From Cristatella mucedo (taxonomy: Eukaryota; Bryozoa; Phylactolaemata; Cristatellidae): a DNA stretch of 64,000 bases. Below are positions 53,205-64,000 of the stretch, in pieces; within the stretch, counting starts at the first letter, position 1, and each line of letters starts with the position of its first letter. The DNA is taken from contig WPIO01000029.1 in the NCBI GenBank assembly GCA_009760855.2, forward strand, positions 1,547,001 through 1,611,000, read 5' to 3'. Below the pieces are notes generated by a model. That model saw only the letters and a program-made list of their open reading frames with translations, was not told the origin of the DNA and ran no database searches. Both the position numbers and the translations under genes were made by a program.

Positions 53205-53796
53205 CCGGCGACGAGCGGCGGCGACGACGGGCGAGCGCACGCGCACTGGCGCGAGCGCCGCCGTCGCTGGCCGGCGGGGCTTTCCTCGTCCGACCGGCGA
53301 CGGCGGCGGCGGCTGCTGCGGTTGGGCTCGTCGAGAGGTCTGGCGCCGGCCGACGTCGATGCCGATGCAGTCTGGACCGCTCGGCGACGCGCAACGCTGC
53401 CACCCTAAAAGGAACGGACATCTGGCAAAGCTCGCTGGCGAACGGTAGGCGCGGTGGCGACAGCATCGGCACGGCGCCGAAACTGCAGCTAATGACTCCC
53501 TGCTCTCTTTGTGCTCGTTTTTTAGGATGGCCGTTCGGAAAATGGACGCCGCGCAGACGATAGAGCCAGCTGCCAGAGCAGCAGGTGGCAAACCGAGGCA
53601 GCCCGTGGCCACACTGTAGTGCGGCGCTACCACATGCGCAGGATGCCCAGTAAAAGACTCGAGGTTGATTTGAGACTGGAAGCCGATTCAGCAGTCTCGT
53701 TTATGCAGTGGCAGAGGGGCGTTCGTGGCTATCGTTTACACTTTCAGTGATTCATACAGAATTGCCTACTGCAAATAAATAAATAAAATAATAACT

Positions 53797-53985
53797 TAAT
53801 AAATACTAGCTGATTTAACAGCCTCTTTTTGTATGGCGACAGAAGAGCCTTGACGGCTATCGCCACCGCTTGCAGTGGCGATAAAGGATCGCACACCGCA
53901 GGATTCGAACCCACGACCTCGGGGCCGAGGTCGTGAAAAGCAACCGCCTTACCTAGTGAGCCCTTATGGCTCACCAAGACTTGAA
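53797..53985 (-). mobile_element. SINE family 2 copy (well preserved)
   Basis: Reverse strand: TAAGGGCTCACTAGGTAAGG head, CGACCTCGGCCCCGAGGTCG inverted repeat, B box GGGTTCGAATCC, GCGATCC, CACTGCAAGCGGTGG and GCCATACAAAAAGAGGCTG then AAATCAGCTAGTATT. Confidence 0.88.
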
Positions 53986-53999
53986 CCCACGAATTATGA

Positions 54000-54635
54000 C
54001 ATTAGGGCACACGCATCGGTTGCAGTGGGCATTGCCGCCACGCTGGCGGTAGCTGTAATTGATCGCTGCAGAGCTTTTAGGTCACAAATAGCTGCAGTCA
54101 TCTTAAAAAAATTTCTGATAGTTGTGGCTCTTCAAAATCCTCGGGTTCGTAAACTATGGCTCTGTTGGGTAGCCTAAGCAAATCTTCGCACAGATTATTT
54201 TGGAAATGGTATGTGGGTCGTGGTTATTCGAGGAACCTATTAAAGTTCCTGCAATGGGGCTCGCTTCGCATTGCAATGTTAGCTGAATGTAGTTTCAGCC
54301 TTCTATTTTAAACATTTAATGAATAATAATGACAATAGCAATGATATTTTGTATAGCGCCCTTAGATAACTGAATCTCTTTCTATATGCCATGTTCTTCA
54401 AACTGGTAAGCACTATTCAGGTCATGAAGCCAAATAGCGGCGCTTTGGGCTTCGAACTAGTGAGTTATAACTTTACAGCGATTAACTTTTTAGTTGTTCA
54501 CTAGATATAGTTATATATATATATATTTATTTATTTATACGTCACCGTAAGGAGAACTTAATATCTATCTAGACGCTTCGCATATGCCGAAGGGCACTAG
54601 CCCACGACCGAGGTGGTTTAAAGTTACTAGGCAGT
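54000..54635. other. No gene; two degraded L2/SINE tails
   Basis: Reverse-strand tail scraps at about 54320-54390 (AATAATGACAATAG then TATAGCGCCCTTAGATAACTG) and 54525-54605 (GTCACCGTAAGGAGAACTTA). Confidence 0.5.
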
Positions 54636-54637
54636 GA

Positions 54638-54775
54638 TAACCCAGGTGGTAAGATGCTTGCTCTCCACGACTGAGGTCATGAGCTTGAGTCCCGCGATTG
54701 AATGATTTTTTTTTTATTGCCAACTGAAATCGGTGGTGATAGCCGATAAGGCTTTTTACATCAGCGATTATTTCT
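54638..54775 (+). mobile_element. SINE family 2 copy (diverged)
   Basis: GATAACCCAGGTGGTAAGAT head, CACGACTGAGGTCATG, AGTCCCGCG, a T-run, TTGCCAACTGAAATCGGTGG and GATAGCC. It lacks the tail. Confidence 0.6.
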
Positions 54776-55254
54776 TTTTTAAGGCGAGAACCTTAACTTC
54801 TGGGCCAATCCAAGGGCGCTAGTTGTATGCCAGGGCTGGTACGGTACACTCGCACCGCTGTTGCATGAAATAGACTGGTCTACGCGAACGACATCTACTT
54901 GCTACACAAAGGTGTTTATGGCAGCCTCTTTACGATTATATAGCGCTCTTTGTGGCAACCATGTTCGGCTTTCACCTGCACAGCCAAGTGTTTAGATTTA
55001 GAGACAGCCACTGCAGTCGTTAGCCGCGCTTAAACGCGCTAGCTACACCCGAGCATTGTTCACCGGGGCGGGGGTCAGGACTGGCGAGTAGAACTAATCG
55101 CCTTTCCACAGTGCCATTTCACATTCCGCAACGAGTCGCTTGTACGCGACCAAATGCTCGTCGTGATCGGCACGTGGTCTGTGGAGCGAGAACTGCTTTA
55201 CTGGGCCAAGTTCGAATAAAGGCTTTACACTTTACGCTTTGGCTTCACGACCTT

Positions 55255-55470
55255 GATCGAGCATCAAATTCTTTGGAGACCGAGCCTTTAGTTCGCGAAC
55301 TTCCAAAGACTGAAACTCTCTTTCGACTGGCATTGCGACATCCCCTGACTTGACGGCATTTAAAAAGAAAGCTAAAAACGCATCTATTTATCATAGCATC
55401 TAGTGGGTTCGTGTGATTCGTCCTTTGTGTGCTTTTGGGTGACGAAACTGTGCATTCCGCCGCAGCCATA
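55255..55470 (+). mobile_element. L2 LINE fragment (diverged)
   Basis: Forward remnants of the NLKSFGDRAFSS region (AAATTCTTTGGAGACCGAGC), the CPDLTTFKRNLKT end and the 3' UTR start (TAGTGGGTTCGTGTGATTCG). Confidence 0.75.
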
Positions 55471-55627
55471 GCTGCAGCGGGCTTTTCTCTAAAAGTCTGA
55501 AAGTTCGCAAAGACCACGATTGCCTGGTTCTGGAGTGGCGATACGCTACCCACAGTGTATGGTGAAGACCAAGCGAACGCTCCGACGAACGCCAGTGACA
55601 CAGAGTCAGCAGTGAGGCATTACTTAC

Positions 55628-56282
55628 AGCAACTGAGTTCGCTTCGCCCTTTGCGTCCCTCAATCTCTGCTTAACGATTCTAACTTCCCTTCTGAGCTCG
55701 GCCTCGCGAAGTTTACAGTGTCTCGCCAGCTCGGCACTCCGTCTCTGCTCCTCCTCGAGAGCGTTCTTAAGGCAAAGGCACTCGTGGGCTCGAAGTGTCA
55801 AATCTTCGCTCATACTAGACATTTTGTCATCTTTTTCGGTTAGCTGACTTCGCAGGTCCTGAAAACATCTTAACGGTTCACCGCAACACATGGACACGTC
55901 TGCCGCTGCATGACTAGATGCGCCTACACTAGTCAGGCTAAAGTTTAAATGTATTGGTCTAGAACCAATGCAATCGTATAGTCTGGTCGAGGTCGTTGCA
56001 AAGTCACGTACCGAAAATAACGACATAATGAATTGCATAGAACCTTTTTGAGTTTCTCTTGTTTCCAAAAGTTGTCCACGTAGAAATGAGTCTACTCTGT
56101 CCAGCTTGATGTGAAAGCTGTCAATACTCGTCTGCACCGCTGAAAGTTGATCGCTGAGTTTCGATTCGTACGTGCGGCCGCCAGAGAAACTTGTGATGCT
56201 TTTATGTAAGCTTGTAATCGTTGCATGATCAAAGCCTTCGCGGCCGCCCAGTTTTCTCAAGTTTGTTCTTGCTTCTCGAAGC
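55628..56282 (-). CDS. Coiled-coil protein, two internal exons
   Basis: Exons 56282-56012 (90 codons plus one base) and 55858-55628 (77 codons) join in phase 0. The first reads LREARTNLRKLGGREGF..., KLSDQLSAVQTSIDSF and KLDRVDSFLRGQLLETR. The second reads DLRSQLTEKDDKMSSMSEDL, LKNALEEEQRRSAELARH and REVRIVKQRLRDAKGEA. Both show heptad-like Leu spacing with Glu/Lys/Arg, so a cytoskeletal or centrosomal coiled coil is likely; I cannot name the gene. Splice sites: acceptors TCTGTAG and TTTTCAG, donors GTACGT and GTAAGT. The 153-base intron is stop-free and a multiple of three, so one long frame runs through it. Flanking exons not found. Confidence 0.7.
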
Positions 56283-56299
56283 CTACAGATTCAGAGTAC

Positions 56300-56812
56300 G
56301 GCCATTGAAATTATAAAATTTCCAAGCTGTCAGAAGCATGTAAAGTAATGCAAGTGAATTTAAATTTTAAATATTTTTTGTAATAATTATTCTGTGTGTA
56401 GCGCTTGACTAATCGAATCAATAGCCAGGAACTTTTGAACTCGCCGCAAAAGAAGCACGGTATCATGCTTGGATAATGATACAAGAGAACCAGGGCTTCG
56501 TGCTTGAATAGTGATATAAAAACACACAAGTAATATGCTTAGGCAACAACTCAAAGTACACAAGAAGACACTTACGACTTCTAGTTAGTAATATCAATAG
56601 TTTAGCTGTTATATTCTTTTTCAAAGCAGGTCCATACTTTGGCAATGTTCTTAAGCTAAAATTAGGCGGCATTGACCGTGGGAACAGTATGCTTTACTAG
56701 CGACGAGTGGTTTTGGAGCAGTAACCCCAGATTGTGTGCGGGCATGTTTTCCTCTCTATGAATTCTGTATTGGGTTTATGTATCCAGAGGATTGTCAGCA
56801 TCGACATGCCTA
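56300..56812. other. No recognisable feature
   Basis: AT-rich, upstream (in gene orientation) of the coiled-coil exons. Further exons were not recognised. Confidence 0.4.
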
Positions 56813-56814
56813 AA

Positions 56815-56995
56815 GAGGGTGAGCCATGATGGCACGCCAGGTAAGGCGGTTGCTTTCACGACCTCGGTCCCGAGGTCGTGGGTTCGATTCCTGCGGTGGG
56901 CGATCCTTTATTGCCACTGCAAGCGGTGGTGATAGCCATAAAGGCTCTTCTGTCGCTATACAAAAGAGGCTGTTAAATCAGCAAGTATTTTTTAA
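56815..56995 (+). mobile_element. SINE family 2 copy (well preserved)
   Basis: GGGTGAGCCATGATGGCACG head with GGTAAGGCGG, CGACCTCGGTCCCGAGGTCG palindrome, B box GGGTTCGATTCC, GGGCGATCC, CACTGCAAGCGGTGGTG, and CTATACAAAAGAGGCTG then AAATCAGCAAGTA. Confidence 0.9.
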
Positions 56996-56999
56996 AGAC

Positions 57000-57635
57000 T
57001 GTCTCGTCCCTCCTCTCCTTTTGACAGAGAGACCCGCTGACGGTCATTTCATCGAATCTTTTAGGTCTATCTAGCGTTGCATTTCATTTTAGCATTGCTT
57101 CGGTCCGCTTTGGTCATCCGTCTAGATTATCGAAGACACATATCTTTATTGCGCTGGCGAGTTTTGTTTTTCTCGAACTTCAGATTTTGTTCTCTTGCTC
57201 ATTTCTAATACTATTTTCATGCCGGCAGCCGAGAAAAATAATACGGCATGCAATTTACATGGCTTTGATTTAGACATCATCCTAAGTTCTTAAATTTGTA
57301 TGAAGAATAGTAGCGCCTTCTGACATTTAATCTAATAAATAAATAAATAATATATATATATATATATTATGGTATGTCTGTATGTAATTATATGTATATA
57401 TATATATATATATATATTGGTCGTTATAGATATCGCTCGGAGAGTTTGCCAATTCACGAAAATTACTTTAGCTAACATCCTAGCAGAGGTGAATGGGCCA
57501 GTTCATCTTGCAAGACAATACTGTGTGTTTGATTGAACAAGTCATCTTTGTAGGGAACGACACGCATTCTTGAACTAGCAAGAACCGTCGTTATCTACCC
57601 ATTTAATATTTGGGATTTAGGATTTTTCATCAGCA
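57000..57635. other. No gene recognised; (TA)n at 57343-57418
   Basis: AT-rich sequence with an interrupted TA microsatellite. Confidence 0.5.
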
Positions 57636-57639
57636 TCCG

Positions 57640-58075
57640 ATGCCATACCTTGCTGATCTGGTGGGCCAGTATTAGCCTCCTCGTGCCCTCAGTTCCTCTA
57701 TCGACAAAATATTAGCTGTTTTATTACCCGGCTTAAAGACCACTGGCGACAAAAGCTTTTGCTCTGCAAGTCCTACACTGCGGAACTCACATCCACAATT
57801 CTTGCGAAACGACAACTACTTCTCCTGCTGCTGCCTACGGCACATCATTTTCAGCGGTCCTGAGCTGCTAATTCTATGCTACTCACCACCTCAACTGCCC
57901 TCCTGGCTCAGCTATGCTTTTCACTTTCTCTTTGTTGAACGAGATGAAATCTGTTGGCTACCGAATGCGCATCCAAAGCCGCTTAGGCTTTGAGAGCGCT
58001 ATAGAAAGCTCTCTTGTGTAGCACGCAATCTTTGTGGCTTTGTGGAGCTACAGGCGGATATGCGTTAGATTAAAG
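57640..58075 (+). mobile_element. LINE family B, decayed 3' fragment
   Basis: Matches the other two copies over SIDKILAV..., CGACAAAAGCTTTTGCTCTG, TTCTTGCGAAACGACAACTA and the 3' UTR AAAGCCGCTTAGGCTTTGAG then CTCTCTTGTGTAGCACGC. Confidence 0.8.
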
Positions 58076-58079
58076 GGGG

Positions 58080-58790
58080 CTATCAGAATTTAATCGTGAA
58101 CAAGTACCGACGTGCTTAATTAATGTAGATGATGCGTTAAGTTTTCAAACGGAGAGGTGTTCAAGGCATGCTGCCAAGGCGATTTTTTCAGATTTTCAGC
58201 ACTTGTCGGGTTAAAGCTCTGAGTTTATACAACTTTCAAACTTTTCTAGGTAACTGCTGTGTCAGCAGCATTCGGCTGGCATGCCGGCACAGCTGGCTGA
58301 CTGCGTTTGAATCGTACGGAAAGCAGCACTGAGCATGACTAAATTACATTGATTTGTTTTTGCAAATTATGAACTGCCGGATAATGCAGAACGGTTGCAA
58401 TAGCTCAAAGCCGCAGCTTAGTCGGGGTCCGTATGTTGATAACGACTATACGAAAAGTACGTCTCCTACTACACGTACGTCTCCAACTGGCCTGCTTCGT
58501 GCGCGAACACTCGTCGTGGGAGACCAGGCGTGGGGCCGGACGTGGGGGCCATGCGTGTGGGGTTTCGGGGTTGAGAGGAGGCTTCTGGCTGCAGTAGTCG
58601 CTGAGCCGGCATTGTCCTGGATGGTGGCTCGACCTACAGCTCTAGCTGGCTTTGCCTTACTCGCCCCTCGCGGTCATCGCCATCCTTTTTCAAGTGCCCA
58701 AACGAGATGTGTCACCAGACAAAAAAACATGCCTGCGTACACTTCGCCAGCTGCTTGCGGATGTTACCTCCAATCGTTTGGTAATGCTTT
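58080..58790. other. No gene recognised
   Basis: A 150-codon forward frame (58354-58806) has no family resemblance and runs into an L2/SINE-like tail, so I do not call it a gene. Confidence 0.4.
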
Positions 58791-58794
58791 CTAT

Positions 58795-58876
58795 AAGCAT
58801 CTGTAAAGTGCCTGGAAAGAGATTCAGTTTGCTCATAGCGCTATGCAAATGTATTATTGTTATCATTATTATTATG
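58795..58876 (+). mobile_element. L2/SINE-type 3' tail scrap
   Basis: CTGTAAAGTGCCTGGAAAGAG, ATTCAGTTTGCTCATAGCGC and a TTATT-rich end match the shared hairpin tail. Confidence 0.7.
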
Positions 58877-59231
58877 CGATGAGAAACTTAGTCATTTGTT
58901 GGTGGTGAAGGATCTAAAGACAATCACAAAGTGGGAACCAATAGCTTTGCCCTTCTTGGTACTTAAAGCGCTTCTGCGTGGTTCAGACATTGATCAAACG
59001 TAGCCACCCTTCTCAAAAGCTTTTTAGACTTCTATAATGCAAAGTCAATGTGGGAAAAATCCAGAAGCAAAATTCACGCCACAGATGAAGACAAACTGAA
59101 GACCAGATCGCCAAGAAATTTTAATCCTGAGCGAGGATCAGTACAGTACCAGAGCGGAAGCTCCTCCTACCGGAAACCGAGCGGCGAGCGATGCGGCAGG
59201 AGAGCACAGTGAAGAAACAAAGAGGTCGGAT

Positions 59232-59500
59232 AGGTAATAATAATAATGATAATAATAATAATGCACTTGATAAAGCGCCCTCAGAAAACTCAATCTCTTC
59301 CTTGGCGCTTTACATTTTGCTGCAAAGGGAAACGCGACTGAATCGTGAATAATATCATGCTTACGTAGACTGGTTCGAGCTGTTAATGCGACCTGCGGAG
59401 CAAAGAGAGTATCACGAAGTCGATTCCACGCTTGATTGGAAGCCAACGAAGCGCGTGCCAGAGTGGTGTGATGTGGTGACTGCACTGTTGATGACAAACC
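59232..59500 (-). mobile_element. L2-like LINE fragment (diverged subfamily)
   Basis: (ATT)n tail, CACTTGATAAAGCGCCCTCA, CTTGGCGCTTTACATTTTGC, then a shortened 3' UTR and decayed LHWLP-like coding sequence. More diverged than other L2 copies. Confidence 0.75.
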
Positions 59501-59619
59501 AGACGAACTGGAAAAAATAGTTGGCTGACCGCGTAACATTGTCCTATTTGAGATATTTTTTAAGGGGGAGCAGGTGTTGGTATTTTTCCCTTGGAGTGCG
59601 GTTGTAGCCTGTTAAATAC

Positions 59620-59785
59620 AAGAGGATAGCCCAGGAGTTAAGGTGCTCGATTTTCACGACCGAGGTCGTCGGTTCGAATTCTGTAGTGAGCGATCCTTTA
59701 TTACCAACTGCAAGCGGTGGTGAAAGTCGTTAAGGCTCTTCTGTTACTATACAAACGAAGCTGGTATATTAGCTAATAGACGAGT
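59620..59785 (+). mobile_element. SINE family 2 copy (diverged)
   Basis: AGCCCAGGAGTTAAGGTGC head (an A box like family 1), CACGACCGAGGTCGTCGGTT, B box GGTTCGAATTC, GCGATCC, CAACTGCAAGCGGTGGTG and the CTATACAAACGAAGCTG tail. Confidence 0.75.
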
Positions 59786-59789
59786 TCGC

Positions 59790-62060
59790 CATGGACTAGG
59801 CTCCCATTAGTCTGAACCTGGGCTACAGAGTCTGTCAACTAGCCAGCCAGCCTGCCTACCGCGGCTGATTAATCGACGGACTCATACGCCAGGTGGCCAG
59901 CCCGCCCTCCCCTGATCAGGTCCAGCTAACGATCTGTCCGTTGGCGCATACTTACAACGATTTAAATCGCAAGTAGGTGTGCTCTCATTATTCATCCGGC
60001 GGCTCAAGAAATACGGAAAAAAATAAGAGACGTTAATCGCTACCCAAGAGCTTTACATACCTGTACGCCTCAGCGTTCGGACCTGCAGTCTCAGCCGTTA
60101 AAGGCGAGAACCCTGGGAAGCTGATGGAAAGAGCTTACGCCCGCGTCACACAGGCGAAGAGTGAGAACAAAACTCGGTAACAGAACTGAGAACATAACTT
60201 TATTTAAATTGGAGAAGAGTGGAAACGGCACTCGGTACCTCATTCTTTTAAAAATAATCACGCGGCTGGGCTGCTGAGCTTGGTAACTGTCAATATGGCT
60301 AATCGGCGATAGGTGCCAATCAAATCAAGAATTGTAAAAGAAATTCTTTGCAATCGCTGCTACAGTGCATATCAGACTCGCTGAAGATCAAGTGTATTTT
60401 TGTCGCTTGTTTCCGTGAGTTTCAAAAGTAATTGCTATTTACAACCTGTGGAAGTCTCTCGGTAATATGTCTGTGAGCCACATTGAGTGACTTGCCGCGC
60501 TTTAGCCTTCTTAGAACTCACATGCCGGCAGTAGCTCGTATGCAATCTTTATAAATAAAAATAATCCTCTGAGTTTAGATAATTTATTTTATTTTTTAGC
60601 CTCTATTTCTGGCAGAAATGTGAATACAATTATCAGAATGATTTTCAGTGCTGAAACTAATTTCAATACAGGGGGACTTTTTATTGTACCCATGGCAGAA
60701 CATGCGTAAAGTGCCCGAACTTTACGATCCAGGTCGCGAAATCGAGTCTTTCAACGAGCACTCTTAATTTGCCTTTTCTGGCCTGCGAAAGAAGCGAAAT
60801 GCTCTTTATCGCTAGAAGAGCAAGGCAATCTTACCAGCAGATCTTTACTGTGACTTTCACTTTAGTAAGTTTTTAGGGGAAAATTGGCGAAAGTATTACT
60901 GACGTCAGCGGTCGCTGCCTCTCATAGCTTGGCCCTTACCCTATTAAGGTAGTTTGTAAGCTTCGGTAGCAGACACATCTTAGTCTTTCTAAAGCATAAC
61001 AACCTTTTATTCTTCACAGAAAGACTCCCACATCTCTCAGCTATTAGCTACGAGTTTAAACAGGACCGCTAATTTTTCCTGGAAATGATCACAGTTCAAA
61101 TTGTCACAGAGTCACAGGTCACAGACTGTATTAATTGTTGATTGCACGCTTGAATTTATTTTAATAGCAAGATCAACACCGTTCACTTTGAATAGCTGTT
61201 TGGATCAATAGCGTAATCGGGTTTACTTGATATTTTTGAGATCCTGCCGAGAAATTTGCGTACAACTTTTCAAATTTTTTAATTTACATCCTTACTTTGA
61301 TGAAAAAGAAGTGGTCGACTACAGAAGATGGCGTCTCTGGCAAGTCTTGACTTCCTTATTGCGACTATGAATATAAGAAGTAATTACGAGGTAAATATAA
61401 CTAGACGTTATACAGCTGTGTATTGTAGCTGTGAAACATTATGTCATGCTTAGTAATGACCAAGGAATGGGCATTGTTTTGAACGTGGATGACCCTGTTA
61501 TGTGCTGGAATTAGGTGAATTGCCCACATTCTCTGAAATAAGTGAGAACTGGGAGAGTGTAAGCTGCCCAATAGTCGCATATTTTTATTTCATCGTTAAA
61601 CGAATAATATGTTTAATAAAAATTTTACTGTCACTGGCCATAGACCACGGAAGGCTGGAGTTATTTATTGTACTTACACTGACGCGTAATCGTTCGCTGA
61701 TGATGTGGAAAACTTGCATGATAACTCGCTGAATTTCTTCAATTCGGGTCGTCTTCGTCCCGCCGGAAACTTTGCTATGCACGTTGTCTGCTCCAAGATA
61801 TCCGAAGACAGCTTTGCGATTTTTTTAGCCTGAAAAAATATTGTCCTTTCTTTGTATAGCCACGTGTAGAGCGCGAACTAAAATTAGTTGTATCCTTCCA
61901 AGCTATCTTTTAATTTCCCACTACGGAATTATTGCGTAGTAGGGAAGCAATAGGGACAAAAAGTAGAATAGCCAATGTAGAAAAGGTAGGACTGCCAAGG
62001 TAGATATTGCTAGGTAGTCTATAGGTGGTTCTATGTAGTAGCTACTAAGTATTATTGCCT
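59790..62060. other. 2.3 kb without a recognised feature
   Basis: Unremarkable AT-leaning sequence; only short frames. Confidence 0.45.
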
Positions 62061-62064
62061 ATTA

Positions 62065-62140
62065 AATACTACCTGATTTAACAGCCTCTTTTGTATAGCG
62101 ACAGGAGAGCCATTAAGACTATCACCACCGCTTGATGCAA
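62065..62140 (-). mobile_element. SINE family 2, 3' fragment
   Basis: AAATACTACCTGATTTAACA and GCCTCTTTTGTATAGCGACA followed by the CACCACCGCTTG block; truncated at the tRNA-like head. Confidence 0.75.
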
Positions 62141-62965
62141 TATTATTATTATTATTATTATTTGGTGGAGGTAGTTATTTCTGAGGATTAATTTGAATTT
62201 GCTCTTCGGTGCTTCCGTTGTAGCAACATTTTGTTCAGTTTCCCTCTTGTGGGATCCACGCTGCAGATAGCGTGATAACACTCGGCATTGCCATGCGCAT
62301 ACGTAAAGAGAGATACGGATGTTATAAAATAAATAATCATTTGTCTTAATCGGCCAGCGATTGCTATTGTCGGAGTATTGAGCTCCCTTGAACGTGCTAT
62401 TAAAGTGTCTCGTGTTTTGTCTAAACGCGCCGCTTCTCGTTAATTGCTACCAGAAAATACCGTATAGGGTAGCCAATCACAGCCAGTCTGCTTTCGGCGA
62501 TCTGAAGAAAACCCTATCGGGAGACTAACATTAATATCAAGGCAGAGTAATATTCCAGGCTTTAGTGCTAGCTTTTTCAAAATCAATACGTCCTTTTCAT
62601 AGTACATAACTCGTCGGCACATTTGATTAATTATTCAGAATAGTATTATTGCTACGTCGTGAAGAATCATTAACCTATTTCGAAATCCGCTGCGTAACTA
62701 CTAATTATTACTGGATGTGTAACACTCTAGCAAGACGCGACCTTGGAATGCGGACTCAGGTGCTCTTTTCTTTAAATTAAAGCCAAAGCCGCAGCCTTTG
62801 GCAAGCACCGAATGACAAAGTTAGTCTTAATTGTTCAACTTTGGGAAATTACATCAAAACTTTGTATCCGTAGCTCTTTCCAGATAGATACCTTTATCCG
62901 TGCATAAACATATATAGATTCATGTATGCATATAGGTATGCAAATATCAGGTAAATTTTAAAGTA
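62141..62965. other. No recognisable feature
   Basis: Contains a short (ATT)n run at about 62141-62161, otherwise featureless to my reading. Confidence 0.4.
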
Positions 62966-62969
62966 TATG

Positions 62970-63024
<55 letters not shown>

Positions 63025-63150
63025 ATGCGAGTTTGTTTGTGTCTGTGTGTGTGTCTGTCTGTGTCTCTGCGTGTCTATATTTGTACGCGTGCGTGTGCGT
63101 GCGTGTGTTCGCACGTGTGCGTGTGCGTGCGTGTGTCTGTGTCTCTGTGT
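62966..63150. repeat. (TA)n-(TG)n and GTGC/GTCT compound microsatellite
   Basis: TA, TG, TGTC and TGCG runs in series. Confidence 0.96.
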
Positions 63151-63487
63151 AATCTCATTACTAAGAGTTAATGCGTTCTGAAGGAACCTCAAGAAAAGAA
63201 GGTCTGGGTGAGGGCGGCATAAATACTTTGCGATAAATTAAGATAACGCCGCTCGCCTCCGAACGGGGTAGTGTATGCCTACTACGCACAGATTATGAAA
63301 TATAGAATTTCAAGAAAAATAATATTCAGGAATGCTAATATAGTTTGGCAGTCAAAATCTAAACGATGTAGCTTTCCAAAATTTCCCTAGTAAATGCAGG
63401 CAAGTACATGCGTCCGCACGCCAGCCATGCCGCGAACCTGACATTCCCAATCGCAAGAGTGACCGATGAGCCAACGAGCGCCTCTGT

Positions 63488-63647
<160 letters not shown>

Positions 63648-63699
63648 GGAGAGACGCCGCGAGACCACTGGCGATCGCTGACATTCTCATTCTAGTCGC

Positions 63700-64000
63700 C
63701 ATTGCCCTGCCGTGTCAAACTAGCTTAGTGCTCGGACCTTTAGCGCGCTCGTGCGCATTTCTGCCAGCCGTTTCCGGGCTATTTCTTATGGCTGATCAAA
63801 CTTCATCTGCGACAGCAGCGAGAATCATTTAGCCGCCTTTCCTAATAAGTAACGATTTGAGGATTCTAGTAAGCCTGGAGTGGAACGGCTATCCGGTGCT
63901 GGCTTTCATCGCACGTCGGCAGGCCCGACCTCGAGGAGGCAACGCCCAAAGCCCACATGAATATCCCGACGAGTAAGTATGAGGAGGAAGGCAGGAGGAA
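63700..64000 (+). other. Window edge; possible first exon end
   Basis: An ATG at 63957 begins a 16-base coding stretch (Met-Asn-Ile-Pro-Thr) that meets a strong GTAAGT donor at 63973. No promoter element or protein family can be identified from this alone. Confidence 0.15.

Noticed and set aside
58354-58806. 150-codon forward frame
   Set aside because: No motif or family resemblance, and its end runs into a SINE/L2 tail, so it is most likely chance.

Overview
The window looks like animal (metazoan) nuclear DNA. It has spliced host genes with GT-AG introns, immunoglobulin-fold exons with phase-1 borders, many degraded L2/CR1-type LINE copies, two tRNA-derived SINE families and abundant dinucleotide microsatellites. 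No bacterial features (operons, Shine-Dalgarno sites, CRISPR) are visible. The phylum cannot be fixed from the sequence alone; an invertebrate is likely. Host coding exons are strikingly GC-rich against AT-richer, repeat-filled surroundings.

Layout. 1-5.4 kb: five minus-strand exons of NFS1 (mitochondrial cysteine desulfurase), with introns holding a (GA)n tract, an ITS2/28S rDNA fragment, two SINEs, a 185-bp tandem duplication and a (CA)n tract. 6.1-7.2 kb: a 5'-truncated L2 LINE with a 10-bp target-site duplication. 8.5-10.1 kb and 22.1-25.1 kb: two plus-strand paralogues of the Mnn9/Anp1/Van1 (GT62) glycosyltransferase family, each with one phase-1 intron at the same place. 10.6-13.9 kb: a decayed transposase-like ORF split by an L2 insertion. 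14.2-16.9 kb: two L2 copies sharing a 239-bp insert, and a second LINE family between them. 26-40 kb: mostly repeat debris (L2 pieces, a pogo/Tigger-like transposase remnant, a possible solo LTR, microsatellites). 40.7-43.4 kb: decayed Ig-domain exons with in-frame TGA stops. 45.3 kb: a possible small secreted Cys-rich protein. 46.8 kb: an SMIM15-like membrane-protein exon. 51-52.2 kb: an L2 tail inside an LTR-like element inside a LINE. 52.5-53.6 kb: a GC-rich island of uncertain coding content. 55.6-56.3 kb: two coiled-coil exons. 57-64 kb: LINE and SINE remnants, microsatellites and sequence in which I recognise nothing.

How things fit together. The host genes are unrelated housekeeping or secretory-pathway genes and form no evident cluster, except the GT62 pair, which looks like a local duplication. 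The mobile elements do form a system: SINE family 1 carries almost the same 3' hairpin and (ATT)n tail as the resident L2 LINE, the arrangement expected if the LINE's reverse transcriptase mobilises the SINE. The most unusual host observation is a tandem GT62 pair in what looks like an animal genome, since this family is best known from fungal mannan synthesis.
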